Below, one piece after another: positions 8,773-16,358 of a stretch of DNA of 64,000 nt. This stretch comes from Leptospira sp. GIMC2001. GTDB lineage: Bacteria > Spirochaetota > Leptospiria > Leptospirales > Leptospiraceae. The position numbers were made by a program, and so were the translations under genes. Under the pieces are notes generated by a model, which saw nothing but the letters and a program-made list of their open reading frames with translations, was not told the DNA's origin and made no database searches. Position 1 is the stretch's first letter; every line of letters starts with the position of its first letter. The stretch lies in contig NZ_CP115468.1 in the NCBI RefSeq assembly GCF_028462125.1, forward strand, positions 1,776,097 to 1,840,096. The letters are read 5' to 3'.

Positions 8773-8947
8773 TAACGAGGAGCGTTGCTGCCGTTCGGGA
8801 TAGCCGAGTCTCCAAAGGAGACGTTGGCGTTGGCACGAGATTGCCTGAGCGTAAGCGAATAAGCAATCGTAGTGACACCCGAATGGGTCTGAAGCTCCTC
8901 TTCACTCAGGTCAAAGGAGCGAAGACGTTTCCAGTAACGCGGAGTTA
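8773..8947 (-). repeat. attC-like repeat R7 (type A, chimeric arms)
   Basis: 175 bp, TAAC to GTTA. The left arm is GCGTTGCTG as in R5, but the right arm is CAGTAACGC as in R10, giving a G.T pair on the plus strand. It is the attC of cassette C7. Confidence 0.87.
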
Positions 8948-8965
8948 ATCGCAGTTATCAAATGC

Positions 8966-9637
8966 TTAAGTATTATCATTCACATATTTAACAAATTCAT
9001 CAGCAATTTTTGGAGGATTTGCTAGTTTAGTTTGGTCAGCTATTTCATCATAATATTCAAGTTCATGAACAATAATTGGTATATCAGAATTGAATTTATT
9101 CCTTATTATCCCTTCTTCGTGTATCCTTTTAGAACATTCTATCGCTAAATTTACGAAATGTTTTTTTATAAGATCTAATTTATTTTCAATTATTTCACTA
9201 TAGTCAACTTCAATTTCATAATTAGATACATGAAGTCTTTTTATTTTTAACAAATTTATCCATAAATTACGACCTTTTATATCATCTTCCGAACAAATAG
9301 CGGCTAATTCATTTTGTAACCAATATGCATAATTCCATTTAGCCTCGGATTTACTTGATGCATTTTTTATTTCAATTTTCATATTTTTTATTGTGTTAAA
9401 CCCTAAAATTAGATTAGGAAATCTTGGATCGTCATCTTCATCATTAATATAAAAAGAGAGCGCATAAATATCCTTTATATCTTTTTCTTCTATACTGTTA
9501 ATTTTATTCTTTAATGTTAAGTATAAATATTCTTGGAATTCTAATGAGACAGATTTAACCTTCCAACTTTTAATTATTTTTTCAAATATTATAATCAATA
9601 GTCTAAAGAACGCTGTTATCATAAATCTTTTCTCCAT
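8966..9637 (-). CDS. Hypothetical protein, possible N-terminal membrane anchor (cassette C7)
   Basis: A 223-residue protein, sole gene of cassette C7, with no family recognised. Residues 6-20 (MITAFFRLLIIIFEK) are hydrophobic and could be a membrane anchor or the hydrophobic face of a helix. The middle has IYALSFYINDEDDDPRFPNL and ASSKSEAKWNYAYW. This pattern recalls small immunity-type or DUF4303-like proteins, but the match is too weak to name. Confidence 0.6.
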   Translation of the reverse strand: MEKRFMITAFFRLLIIIFEKIIKSWKVKSVSLEFQEYLYLTLKNKINSIEEKDIKDIYALSFYINDEDDDPRFPNLILGFNTIKNMKIEIKNASSKSEAKWNYAYWLQNELAAICSEDDIKGRNLWINLLKIKRLHVSNYEIEVDYSEIIENKLDLIKKHFVNLAIECSKRIHEEGIIRNKFNSDIPIIVHELEYYDEIADQTKLANPPKIADEFVKYVNDNT

Positions 9638-9782
9638 ACGATAAACATATCATTATTTACATTTCACTCAAATTATATTTTTTTAATGTATACTAGATTC
9701 AACCAGTCATTTTGTTGCACTTATGGGTTGAATTCGCTTATTATTAAAATATTTTTTTTTATATTTTTTTGATGATTGCGAT

Positions 9783-9931
9783 TAACGAATGAGCTTGCCG
9801 ACGTTCCTCGTAGCTGAGCCTCCAAAGGAGGCGTTAGCGTCGGCGCGTCTTCTTGCCCTGCAAGAAGCGTGACGAAGAGGAATTTGTCGAAGACCGAGCC
9901 GGTAGTCCGGCGATGCGGCAAGCGAAAGTTA
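9783..9931 (-). repeat. attC-like repeat R8 (type B)
   Basis: 149 bp, TAAC to GTTA. Arms GCTTGCCG / CGGCAAGC and the internal CTTCTTGC / GCAAGAAG hairpin match R6 and R13. It is the attC of the PIN-toxin cassette C6. Confidence 0.88.
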
Positions 9932-9949
9932 GCCGCTGTGATTTATAAT

Positions 9950-10348
9950 TTACCAGGTCGTTCTAAGTCCTTTAATCTTTAATTTAGAAATAATTGCATC
10001 TTTAGAAATCAAAATAAAATTTCTTTTAATCGCAAGGTAAACTAAAAATAAATCAAATGGGTCTTTATGTCCAATTAAATCAAACATTGAAAAATTTATT
10101 GCTTCTTCGCTGGATAAATCTATTATTTCAATGCTCATTTGATTTAAAAGTTTTGGAATTTCTTCTGATTTGAATCCTGAAATTGTCAATTTTTTCAGCC
10201 GAATTTTTAGGGCAATTTCCCATAAAGAAAGACTTGTTACAAATATACCATTGTTTGGATTTTCTAAAATTCTTTGAACATTCTTACTAAGCTTTTCAGG
10301 ATTTGAAATGCTCCAAAGAATACAATGAGTATCAATTAAATAATTCAA
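9950..10348 (-). CDS. PIN-domain toxin, VapC-like (cassette C6)
   Basis: A 132-residue PIN-domain ribonuclease toxin. The first acidic residue is in LIDTHCILW (Asp6), a conserved Glu is in SLWEIALKIRL near residue 44, and the third acidic cluster is HKDPFDLFLVYLA with Asp near 95. SKDAIISKLKIKGLRTTW ends the fold. These are the Mg-binding acids of VapC-type toxins. The antitoxin gene lies 7 bp upstream, so the pair is one operon. Confidence 0.88.
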   Translation of the reverse strand: MNYLIDTHCILWSISNPEKLSKNVQRILENPNNGIFVTSLSLWEIALKIRLKKLTISGFKSEEIPKLLNQMSIEIIDLSSEEAINFSMFDLIGHKDPFDLFLVYLAIKRNFILISKDAIISKLKIKGLRTTW

Positions 10349-10355
10349 TTTAAAT

Positions 10356-10595
10356 TCAATTTAAATTCAATAATTCTTCTTCAGTCATCTTGAAGTTATT
10401 TGAGAAAGCGACTTTCGACTTTCCTTTAAGAATGCCTATTGCTCTTTTTCCTCCTTTAATCTCTTTCAAAGGCACAATCTTAGCTACTGGCTTTTTATTT
10501 TTACCGAATAGTATTTTTACCTCTTCCCCATTCTTAACTAATTCAAGTATACTAGAAAAATTACTCTTTAATTCACCAATTGGAAAAGCCTTCAT
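10356..10595 (-). CDS. Phd/YefM-type antitoxin (cassette C6)
   Basis: A 79-residue antitoxin starting IGELKSNFSSILELVKNGEEVKI, with the Phd/YefM DNA-binding fold followed by KKPVAKIVPL. The C-terminal tail (GILKGKSKVAFSNNFKMTEEELL) would wrap the PIN toxin. Antitoxin-first order matches vapBC-type operons. It should repress its own promoter, which must lie in 10596-10825. Confidence 0.87.
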   Translation of the reverse strand: MKAFPIGELKSNFSSILELVKNGEEVKILFGKNKKPVAKIVPLKEIKGGKRAIGILKGKSKVAFSNNFKMTEEELLNLN

Positions 10596-10825
10596 GATTT
10601 CACAATCCTTTGTATTTGACTACTTGTCAAGTAAAATTTTGCTATCATTTAAATCAAATTTACTAAAATAACGAAACATATGTATTCCTATGGCGAACCT
10701 GCAATAACTTAAGAATGTAGATATTAATAACTGTATAAATCACAAACATAAACATTGTAGAAATATATTAAAATAATAAATGTATTCAAGTTCGTCATAG
10801 ATTATTGTCTTTCAATCATGGCGGC
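10596..10825 (-). promoter_or_regulatory. Upstream region of the PIN toxin-antitoxin pair
   Basis: About 230 bp of AT-rich DNA within cassette C6, upstream of the antitoxin gene and without an ORF. It should contain the promoter and operator of the pair. I could not fix a single promoter by eye. Confidence 0.35.
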
Positions 10826-10999
10826 TAACGAGGAGCGTGCTCGCCGTTCGGGGTAGCTGAGTCTCCGTAGGAGACGTTAGCGTTGGCACGAGATTGCCTG
10901 AGCAAAGCGAAGAAGCAATCGCAGTGACACCCGAATGGGTCTGAAGCTCCTCTTCACCCAAGGCAAAGGAGCGAAGACGTTTCCGAGCACGCGGAGTTA
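10826..10999 (-). repeat. attC-like repeat R9 (type A)
   Basis: 174 bp, TAAC to GTTA, arms GCGTGCTCG / CGAGCACGC. It is the attC of the HigBA-like cassette C5, and its right flank matches the R10 left flank at 15 of 16 positions. Confidence 0.88.
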
Positions 11000-11042
11000 T
11001 TCGAAGGCCTCTTTTATTTTGCTAAGTCTCTTGAATTAATTG

Positions 11043-11372
11043 TCAAGATGCTTTAAGAAGAATGTATTCCTTCTTTGATTTTCCATCTTTTTTTCTTCTT
11101 ACCTTTGCTTTAATTTCTAAATCCATTCCAAGACTATCTAAATAATCAATCAAAGTTGAAATTTTCATATCCTTTCTTGATTCAAGTTTTGATAACCCAG
11201 ACTGTGAAAAATTGGTAATATCTTCTTGTCTCAAACCTACTTGTTTTCTTAAATCTGCGAGATTTATTTGGAAAAGCATTTTTTCAGCTTTATTTTTTGC
11301 CCTCGTAATGCTTTCTGGGGAAAGTAACTTTTCAAGATTTTCTATCGGATTTCTTTTTACTTTTATTTTCAT
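11043..11372 (-). CDS. XRE-family antitoxin, HigA-like (cassette C5)
   Basis: A 109-residue protein using the ATG at 11372 (MKIKVKRNP); a longer reading from 11393 is possible. The helix-turn-helix is ADLRKQVGLRQEDITNFSQSGLSKLESRKDMKISTLIDYL in outline, with the recognition helix around QSGLSKLE. The tail is lysine-rich. It overlaps the 3' end of the toxin gene by about 40 bp. It should bind and neutralise the adjacent RelE/HigB-like toxin and repress the operon. Confidence 0.85.
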   Translation of the reverse strand: MKIKVKRNPIENLEKLLSPESITRAKNKAEKMLFQINLADLRKQVGLRQEDITNFSQSGLSKLESRKDMKISTLIDYLDSLGMDLEIKAKVRRKKDGKSKKEYILLKAS

Positions 11373-11724
11373 CAAAATTCTCCTTATTATCATTCAGCCA
11401 TTTGCGATAAATTTTTTCAACAATCGGGATCATTTGATTATAAAATAGTTTATCATTTCCTCGTTTATCTCCACCAGCGAGAAGTAATCCAATTCTGTTT
11501 TCAGTAAAAACAAAAAAAATACGAATTACTTTCTGTTTAACTTGAATTCTTAACTCTTTTAAATTCTTAATCTTTGAACCTTGAATTGAGTCTGCAAATG
11601 GTCTTCCAAGTTGAGGACCCTTTTCTCGCAAAATATAAAAATGAGCTAAAATATCTTCTTGAATGTGGGATTCTAGCTTTAGAAGCCATAAATCAAACTC
11701 AGCAGTAGACTCGATTTCCCACAC
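11332..11724 (-). CDS. HigB/RelE-like toxin, Gp49-type (cassette C5)
   Basis: A 130-residue RelE-superfamily toxin. It begins WEIESTAEFDLWLLKLESH, then has REKGPQLGRPFADSIQGSKIKNLKELRIQ in outline and a beta-strand end IRIFFVFTENRIGLLLAGGDK. These are typical of ribosome-dependent mRNA interferases of the HigB/Gp49 group. The C-terminal 30 residues are charged and overlap the antitoxin gene. Toxin-first order fits higBA. Confidence 0.86.
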   Translation of the reverse strand: MWEIESTAEFDLWLLKLESHIQEDILAHFYILREKGPQLGRPFADSIQGSKIKNLKELRIQVKQKVIRIFFVFTENRIGLLLAGGDKRGNDKLFYNQMIPIVEKIYRKWLNDNKENFDENKSKKKSDRKS

Positions 11725-11810
11725 AATTGCAATTCTAATTGAGATAATTATTCAGTCAAGTGAATATTCACTTAAATTTATATTAGAAATCATTTTCTGA
11801 GGCTTTCGAA

Positions 11811-11986
11811 TAACGAGGAGCGTTACTGCCGTTCGGGATAGCCGAGTCTCCAAAGGAGACGTTGGCGTTGGCACGAGATTGCGGTGAACGAAGAGAGCAG
11901 AGCAATCGTAGTGACACCCGAATGGGTCTGAAGCTCCTTTTCTTAAAGGGCAAAGGAGCGAAGACGTTTCCAGTAACGCGGAGTTA
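11811..11986 (-). repeat. attC-like repeat R10 (type A, GTTACTG arms)
   Basis: 176 bp, TAAC to GTTA. Left arm GCGTTACTG pairs perfectly with right arm CAGTAACGC. It is the attC of cassette C4, and its right flank matches the R11 left flank at 14 of 15 positions. Confidence 0.88.
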
Positions 11987-12001
11987 GTCACAGTAGCACT
12001 G

Positions 12002-12781
12002 TTACTTAATATTTTCTTCAAGAAATATAATTTTATAGCTTTCTTCAGATCTATATGCAGAATAAAATATCGGTAATTTCTCAATAGTATTTTCTTTAAA
12101 TATTTGAATTATTTTACTTTTATTGCAATCAATCATATTAATACCAAAATAGATAGCTCTCAATTTATTCTTTTTGTAATATATTTTTCGCTCATCGCAA
12201 GCAAAGGAGCTCTTTTGATAAATTGATCGAAATTCCTCCTCATATTTCCAATCTTTACTTTTTTTCATAAAGATATCGGCTAATTTATTATACTCTGATG
12301 ATAGCCCGTTAAAATAATTAGATTTACGATTACTATATGTAACCTTTTTTATAAAAATATTATTATTGTAGTCGCTATTATTTAAAAGTAATTGATTTGG
12401 TTCTATTTCTAACTTATAAACATTATCTTCTGCTTTCTCGACTTCAAATTCTAAACAATATCCAAAATGACTTTCTGCATAATGACTCCACATTAGTAAA
12501 TTAGTATTAATGTAAGAAAAACAACAAATTCGATGATTCAAATTAAATTTACTTTGCTGAGTCTTATCAGCTTCAATCCCTTTTTTTATTATTGAGCGAT
12601 TTAATCCAAAATTGTTAATCTCATCAGCATTTAGTTTTGGATATTTTGTATCTGGATACTTAAAATAAATATTAACTTGACAATCGAAAGGATCGTTAAA
12701 TTGACTCGGATCATTAAAATATAGATAATTATTTTTAAGACTATCTAGAGCATTATGTGAAAAAGGAAAATATTTATACAT
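12002..12781 (-). CDS. DUF2971 protein (cassette C4)
   Basis: A 259-residue protein with the DUF2971 pattern. The N-terminus KYFPFSHNALDSLKNNYLYF is followed by NDPSQFNDPFDCQ, then RICCFSYINTNLLMWSHYAESHFGYCLEF at mid-length, and LRAIYFGINMI near the end. The family has no established activity and often sits beside defence genes and on integrons. No signal peptide is present. It is the single gene of cassette C4. Confidence 0.78.
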   Translation of the reverse strand: MYKYFPFSHNALDSLKNNYLYFNDPSQFNDPFDCQVNIYFKYPDTKYPKLNADEINNFGLNRSIIKKGIEADKTQQSKFNLNHRICCFSYINTNLLMWSHYAESHFGYCLEFEVEKAEDNVYKLEIEPNQLLLNNSDYNNNIFIKKVTYSNRKSNYFNGLSSEYNKLADIFMKKSKDWKYEEEFRSIYQKSSFACDERKIYYKKNKLRAIYFGINMIDCNKSKIIQIFKENTIEKLPIFYSAYRSEESYKIIFLEENIK

Positions 12782-12819
12782 TTTAACTCATTTTTGTAAA
12801 AGATTACTGCTATTGTGAC

Positions 12820-12993
12820 TAACGAGGAGCGTTACTGCCGTTCGGGATAGCTGAGTCTCCAAAGGAGACGTTAGCGTTGGCACGAGATTGCCTGAGCGAA
12901 GCGATGGAGCAATCGTAGTGACACCCGAATGGGTCTGAAGCTCCTCTTCACTCAAACCAAAGGAGCGAAGACGTTTCCAGCAACGCGGAGTTA
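12820..12993 (-). repeat. attC-like repeat R11 (type A, chimeric arms)
   Basis: 174 bp, TAAC to GTTA. The left arm GCGTTACTG is of R10 type, but the right arm CAGCAACGC is of R5 type. This is the reciprocal of R7. It is the attC of cassette C3. Confidence 0.87.
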
Positions 12994-13010
12994 GCCGCTG
13001 TGAATTATTT

Positions 13011-13976
13011 TTAATAAATATTAAGCTCTTCCACATTTTTTACAAATTTAATAATGAAGACTTCGTCGTGAATAGGATCGGACGCATCTCCGCGTTCTTT
13101 AAATTCTCGGAGAGCTACATTGTAATTAGGAACTAATTCAAAGAATTTGGAAATCCCTGAATATTTTATTTTTCGATTCGAATTGACTAAACCCAATCCA
13201 AACGATTCTGGAAAGTGAAACGCTTTCTTGCCATGTATTTTATTATAGGGATTATGATAATATAGAGTGTTTACGAGATAAACCAAATCAACTGATTTAT
13301 ATAAATCTTTGTCAGTGTAAGAGTTTTCTGTGAAAAAACCAGTATTCCCTCCAAAATATGAATAAATTTCCTGAAGGTGATGAACATCATCACAGCAGAT
13401 GATTAGAATATTTATTTCGTTATCTGATGATTGGATCGGAAATTTATTATTAGCACTGATAAGAAAATCTTTAATTGAATTATCTTCCCGTTTACCATCT
13501 ATGAAATTTAAAGAAGTATCGATACTTTGCAAAGTTTTTAACGCTTCGAAGAATTTATCAAATCGTTCAAACGCTTTTACTTTGATTTCACTTTTTTGAT
13601 TAAGTTGGTGTCTGTGGCTGATTCGGGGACACTTAATTTCAACGTTGAATTTATAATTTCCATCGGAAAATGAAAAGTCAACATCCGTGTTATTAAAGTT
13701 GTTTAACTTGGGTTCATATATAAATGTTTCGATAAAGTGACTTGAGAAATGGCTAGATATATCTAATTCACAGAGATTCTGAATTAATTGATCCAAATCG
13801 AGTCTCACAGTATTAGCTTGGAGCTTAGAAGAAAGTATAGTATTTTTCTGCTTTTTTGATATTTTCGGTTCCAGCAATTTCAAACTATCATTAATTAGAG
13901 AAAAATACCTTTCGAAATCTGGTAGAAGCGAAATGTAATCTCGATGGAAATTTTCTTTTGATATTTGAAATAGCAT
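13011..13976 (-). CDS. Putative PD-(D/E)XK-like nuclease-fold protein (cassette C3)
   Basis: A 321-residue protein not assigned to a family. A possible nuclease core is visible: D98/D100 in NNTDVDFSF, then a strand and E113-I-K115 in FNVEIKCP. The Asp, then Glu-x-Lys spacing is that of PD-(D/E)XK enzymes. The rest is alpha/beta with LIICCDDVHHLQEIYSYFGG in the middle and no membrane segment. It could be a stand-alone effector nuclease or a restriction-like protein. Function is inferred from one motif only. Confidence 0.6.
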   Translation of the reverse strand: MLFQISKENFHRDYISLLPDFERYFSLINDSLKLLEPKISKKQKNTILSSKLQANTVRLDLDQLIQNLCELDISSHFSSHFIETFIYEPKLNNFNNTDVDFSFSDGNYKFNVEIKCPRISHRHQLNQKSEIKVKAFERFDKFFEALKTLQSIDTSLNFIDGKREDNSIKDFLISANNKFPIQSSDNEINILIICCDDVHHLQEIYSYFGGNTGFFTENSYTDKDLYKSVDLVYLVNTLYYHNPYNKIHGKKAFHFPESFGLGLVNSNRKIKYSGISKFFELVPNYNVALREFKERGDASDPIHDEVFIIKFVKNVEELNIY

Positions 13977-13991
13977 TTAATTCATGGCGGC

Positions 13992-14162
13992 TAACGAGGA
14001 GCGTGCTCGCCGTTCGGGATAGCTGAGTCTCGCAGAGACGTTAGCGTTGGCACGAGATTGCCTGAGCAAAGCGATGAAGCAATCGCAGTGACACCCGAAT
14101 GGGTCTGAAGCTCCTCTACACCAAGACAAAGGAGCGAGGACGTTTCCGAGCACGCGGAGTTA
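13992..14162 (-). repeat. attC-like repeat R12 (type A)
   Basis: 171 bp, TAAC to GTTA, arms GCGTGCTCG / CGAGCACGC, with a shortened terminal hairpin (GTCTCGCAGAGAC). It is the attC of cassette C2. Its left flank pairs with the right flank of R11 over 16 of 18 positions. Confidence 0.88.
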
Positions 14163-14172
14163 TACGCTGTTT

Positions 14173-15066
14173 TTACTTTTTTAATTGTATAAACTTTTCC
14201 GATAAGCTTTTATTCTCTTTTTTTAATTTTAAATTTTCTTCTTCTAGCCTCATTACCTTATTTTTTTCATCTTTAACTGCTTCAACTAAATCTATTCGCC
14301 GATTTTCATTTACCCAAGAATTTATAACAAATGAAAGGGCAGCTATTAAAACTGTTATAATAGTTACTATTAATGAAAGCAAATTTTTATTAGCACTAAG
14401 TATTTGCGCTTCTTTTTTAATCAATTTTTCATTTGTTTCATCAATTTCAATTTTGTATTCTCTAGAAACCTCAGCTTTTGATTTTCTATGAATCCACATT
14501 TCTTGATCAACATTCTTTAATGAACTCTTAAGATTTATTAATTTATCCTCAACTTCGTAAAACTCTCTATACCATTTCCAGAGATTCATCAAGTCATAGA
14601 AAAAAATACCGAATAATGGCTTCAGTGTAAAACGTTTAAATTTTAGCCATAATAAATTCCTATATTTCTTTCTATATTCTGACTTAATTTCATTTAATGT
14701 AATAGTATCTAAAAGAATTTTTTCTCCTATTTCATAGTAAAAAAAATAGTCATCAATTAAATATTCTCTTCTATCATTATAATATTTTATGCGTTCATCA
14801 AAATCAATATCTTTTTTTTGTGAGTATGGATAAAGATAACACAAATAGTCTACAAAGATTATTTCATTTATCTTTCCAGGATTTTTATTATAGTAATCAA
14901 TCGCTTCTTGGTGACTATTAATAGTCAAAGCCAATCTCTCGTTTGTGGTTATTAACGCTTTATGATAAGGTTGAAAATTTTCTCCGCCATCATATAAAAA
15001 ATATGCAATAATTTTCTTTGGGAGGTATTTATTTGTTAAATAGATACATTTTTCACCTTTATTCAT
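14173..15066 (-). CDS. Hypothetical membrane protein with coiled coil (cassette C2)
   Basis: A 297-residue protein, single gene of cassette C2, with no family recognised. The N-terminal 150 residues are soluble and aromatic-rich. One strong membrane segment (SLIVTIITVLIAALSFVI) lies near residues 231-248. It is followed by a charged coiled coil (VMRLEEENLKLKKENKSL) to the end. The region before the membrane segment is also helical and charged. The layout, a sensor-like domain tied to a membrane segment and coiled coil, resembles some abortive-infection effectors, but this is only a guess. Confidence 0.62.
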   Translation of the reverse strand: MNKGEKCIYLTNKYLPKKIIAYFLYDGGENFQPYHKALITTNERLALTINSHQEAIDYYNKNPGKINEIIFVDYLCYLYPYSQKKDIDFDERIKYYNDRREYLIDDYFFYYEIGEKILLDTITLNEIKSEYRKKYRNLLWLKFKRFTLKPLFGIFFYDLMNLWKWYREFYEVEDKLINLKSSLKNVDQEMWIHRKSKAEVSREYKIEIDETNEKLIKKEAQILSANKNLLSLIVTIITVLIAALSFVINSWVNENRRIDLVEAVKDEKNKVMRLEEENLKLKKENKSLSEKFIQLKK

Positions 15067-15112
15067 AATTAGTAACTGAAATCTCTCTTTAGAATTTTTT
15101 AAAAATTGCGTA

Positions 15113-15261
15113 TAACGAATGAGCTTGCCGACGTTCCTCGTAGCTGAGCCTCCAGAGGAGGCGTTAGCGTCGGCGCGTCTTCTTGCTTTGCAAGAAGCGT
15201 GACGGAGAGGAATGTGTCGAAGACCGAGCCGGTATTCCGGCGATGCGGCAAGCGAAAGTTA
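15113..15261 (-). repeat. attC-like repeat R13 (type B), first site after attI
   Basis: 149 bp, TAAC to GTTA, arms GCTTGCCG / CGGCAAGC. It is the attC of cassette C1, nearest the recombinase. Its right flank GTTAGCCGAAGTGAAT pairs with the flank at the attI junction (16151). Confidence 0.88.
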
Positions 15262-15278
15262 GCCGAAGTGAATGTTCT

Positions 15279-16115
15279 TTATATTTTGGTTTCCTTGAAA
15301 TATTTCAGCATTTCGTAAATTTTTTCGAGATACGGAATAATAACCTGCAGATTTGCATATAAATGTTCTTTTGTGAACTCTTTTCCGTTCGGATGACCTG
15401 CATCATTTCGATTTGCTCTTATCAATTCAAAAATTCCAATGAAAGTGGTTTCGAAACCTTCGTTCAGATTTTTTGGGAAATTAGATTTTTTTAAAGTATA
15501 TTCGGTTTTAAAAGCTTCGAATTTGGTTTTTATGAAAGTATTCTCAATCTTTTTTTTAAACTTAATTCTTTCATCTTCTTTATCGATAGAATCGGAAAAT
15601 GTTTCAATAAGAAGAAGCATTGCTTTTTCAGAAGCACAACCCAGCGCAATTGTGGAAGACAAAAGCATATTAATATTATATGTTTCGATACTTTCTGTCA
15701 AGTATCTAATAATTATGTTATCAATAGAAGGAATTTTTTTAGTTACACGCAAAATATAACCACTTGGATCATGCGGAATTGGTTCGTTAGAATTTAAAAC
15801 CTTTTCTCCGTAAGCAGTTACTTTCAAGAATGGCCACTCTGCATTAGAGCTATTAATTCCAATCGTTAGTACTCTTTCTATAATTAAATTCCAGATTAAT
15901 TCCCTAATAAGATCTTCATCATCCTGGTGAAGGTAATAAGTAGTTTCATCCAAAGATATAATTCTGCTATCTGGTTTAAGATTATATTTTTGGACTGACA
16001 GTGCTGCTACATGACTGCATATTGTTAAATATTGTGTTTCATGTTTATTTTTTAATGCTTCTAGTATTAAGCTTCTTAATTCATTAATATCTAAATTTAG
16101 TTTTTCTAATTTCAT
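15279..16115 (-). CDS. Hypothetical protein with HEPN-like motif (cassette C1)
   Basis: A 278-residue protein starting at the ATG at 16115, which has an AGAAGGA Shine-Dalgarno; a longer frame to 16169 runs through the recombination junction and is less likely. The C-terminal region is helical with ELIRANRNDAGHPNG. This supplies R236-N-D-A-G-H241, fitting the Rx4-6H motif of HEPN ribonucleases. The N-terminal half is unclassified. It is the cassette closest to the candidate array promoter, so it may be the best expressed. HEPN assignment rests on the motif alone. Confidence 0.62.
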   Translation of the reverse strand: MKLEKLNLDINELRSLILEALKNKHETQYLTICSHVAALSVQKYNLKPDSRIISLDETTYYLHQDDEDLIRELIWNLIIERVLTIGINSSNAEWPFLKVTAYGEKVLNSNEPIPHDPSGYILRVTKKIPSIDNIIIRYLTESIETYNINMLLSSTIALGCASEKAMLLLIETFSDSIDKEDERIKFKKKIENTFIKTKFEAFKTEYTLKKSNFPKNLNEGFETTFIGIFELIRANRNDAGHPNGKEFTKEHLYANLQVIIPYLEKIYEMLKYFKETKI

Positions 16116-16150
16116 GGATCCTTCTTTTTCTTCAAACAATTCATTTCGGC

Positions 16151-16164
16151 TAACGCTTTCTTGT
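16151..16164 (-). other. attI-like recombination junction
   Basis: On the minus strand the core reads AAAGCG|TTAGCCGAAATGAA. The part from TTA onward belongs to cassette C1, because it is the complement of the R13 flank. The AAAGCG side is therefore the resident attI half-site. The palindrome found at every other junction is absent here, as expected for attI. Crossover position is inferred by analogy to integrons. Confidence 0.7.
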
Positions 16165-16195
16165 CGCATAAGAAACTCAATACCTAAAGGCGCTT

Positions 16196-16224
16196 TGTAT
16201 AAATATTTTCTGGAATGATGTAAA
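16196..16224 (-). promoter_or_regulatory. Candidate cassette promoter (Pc-like)
   Basis: On the minus strand TTTACA (16224-16219) and TATACA (16201-16196) are separated by 17 bp and point toward cassette C1. The -35 matches the sigma-70 consensus at five of six bases, the -10 at four of six. It lies about 40 bp before the crossover, where an integron Pc would be useful. Confidence 0.4.
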
Positions 16225-16234
16225 GTCGATATAA

Positions 16235-16280
16235 AATTGCGTTACATCTTATGAGATAACTGGATTGTCGAATTGCGTTA
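16235..16280. repeat. Paired 10-bp direct repeats in attI region
   Basis: AATTGCGTTA occurs at 16235-16244 and again at 16271-16280 in the same orientation, 36 bp apart. Both contain GCGTTA, the same six bases as the minus-strand core at the junction. attI1 of class 1 integrons has two accessory integrase-binding direct repeats, so these are candidate equivalents. Confidence 0.4.
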
Positions 16281-16338
16281 AAACAACAAATATCTTTAGT
16301 AAGTCGTATGTGTTGAATAAGATTTAATTCCTATAAAT

Positions 16339-16358
16339 GTCTGCCTCATTTGGCAGAC
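16339..16358 (-). terminator. Small hairpin at the recombinase stop codon
   Basis: GTCTGCC and GGCAGAC form a 7-bp stem around a 6-nt loop that contains the recombinase stop codon. On the minus strand it is followed by ATTTATAG, a weak U tract. It may end the recombinase transcript before attI, or help structure attI. Confidence 0.35.

Noticed and set aside
908..15261. CRISPR array
   Set aside because: Repeats are 149-213 bp, imperfect palindromes about 1 kb apart with genes between them. No short uniform spacers or cas genes are present.
908..15261. REP/BIME-type or IS-derived dispersed repeats
   Set aside because: Complementary cassette ends, single gene orientation and the adjacent recombinase fit cassettes, not random repeat insertion.
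16116..16169. Longer start for the C1 gene
   Set aside because: It would read through the attI/cassette junction. The ATG at 16115 has a good Shine-Dalgarno.
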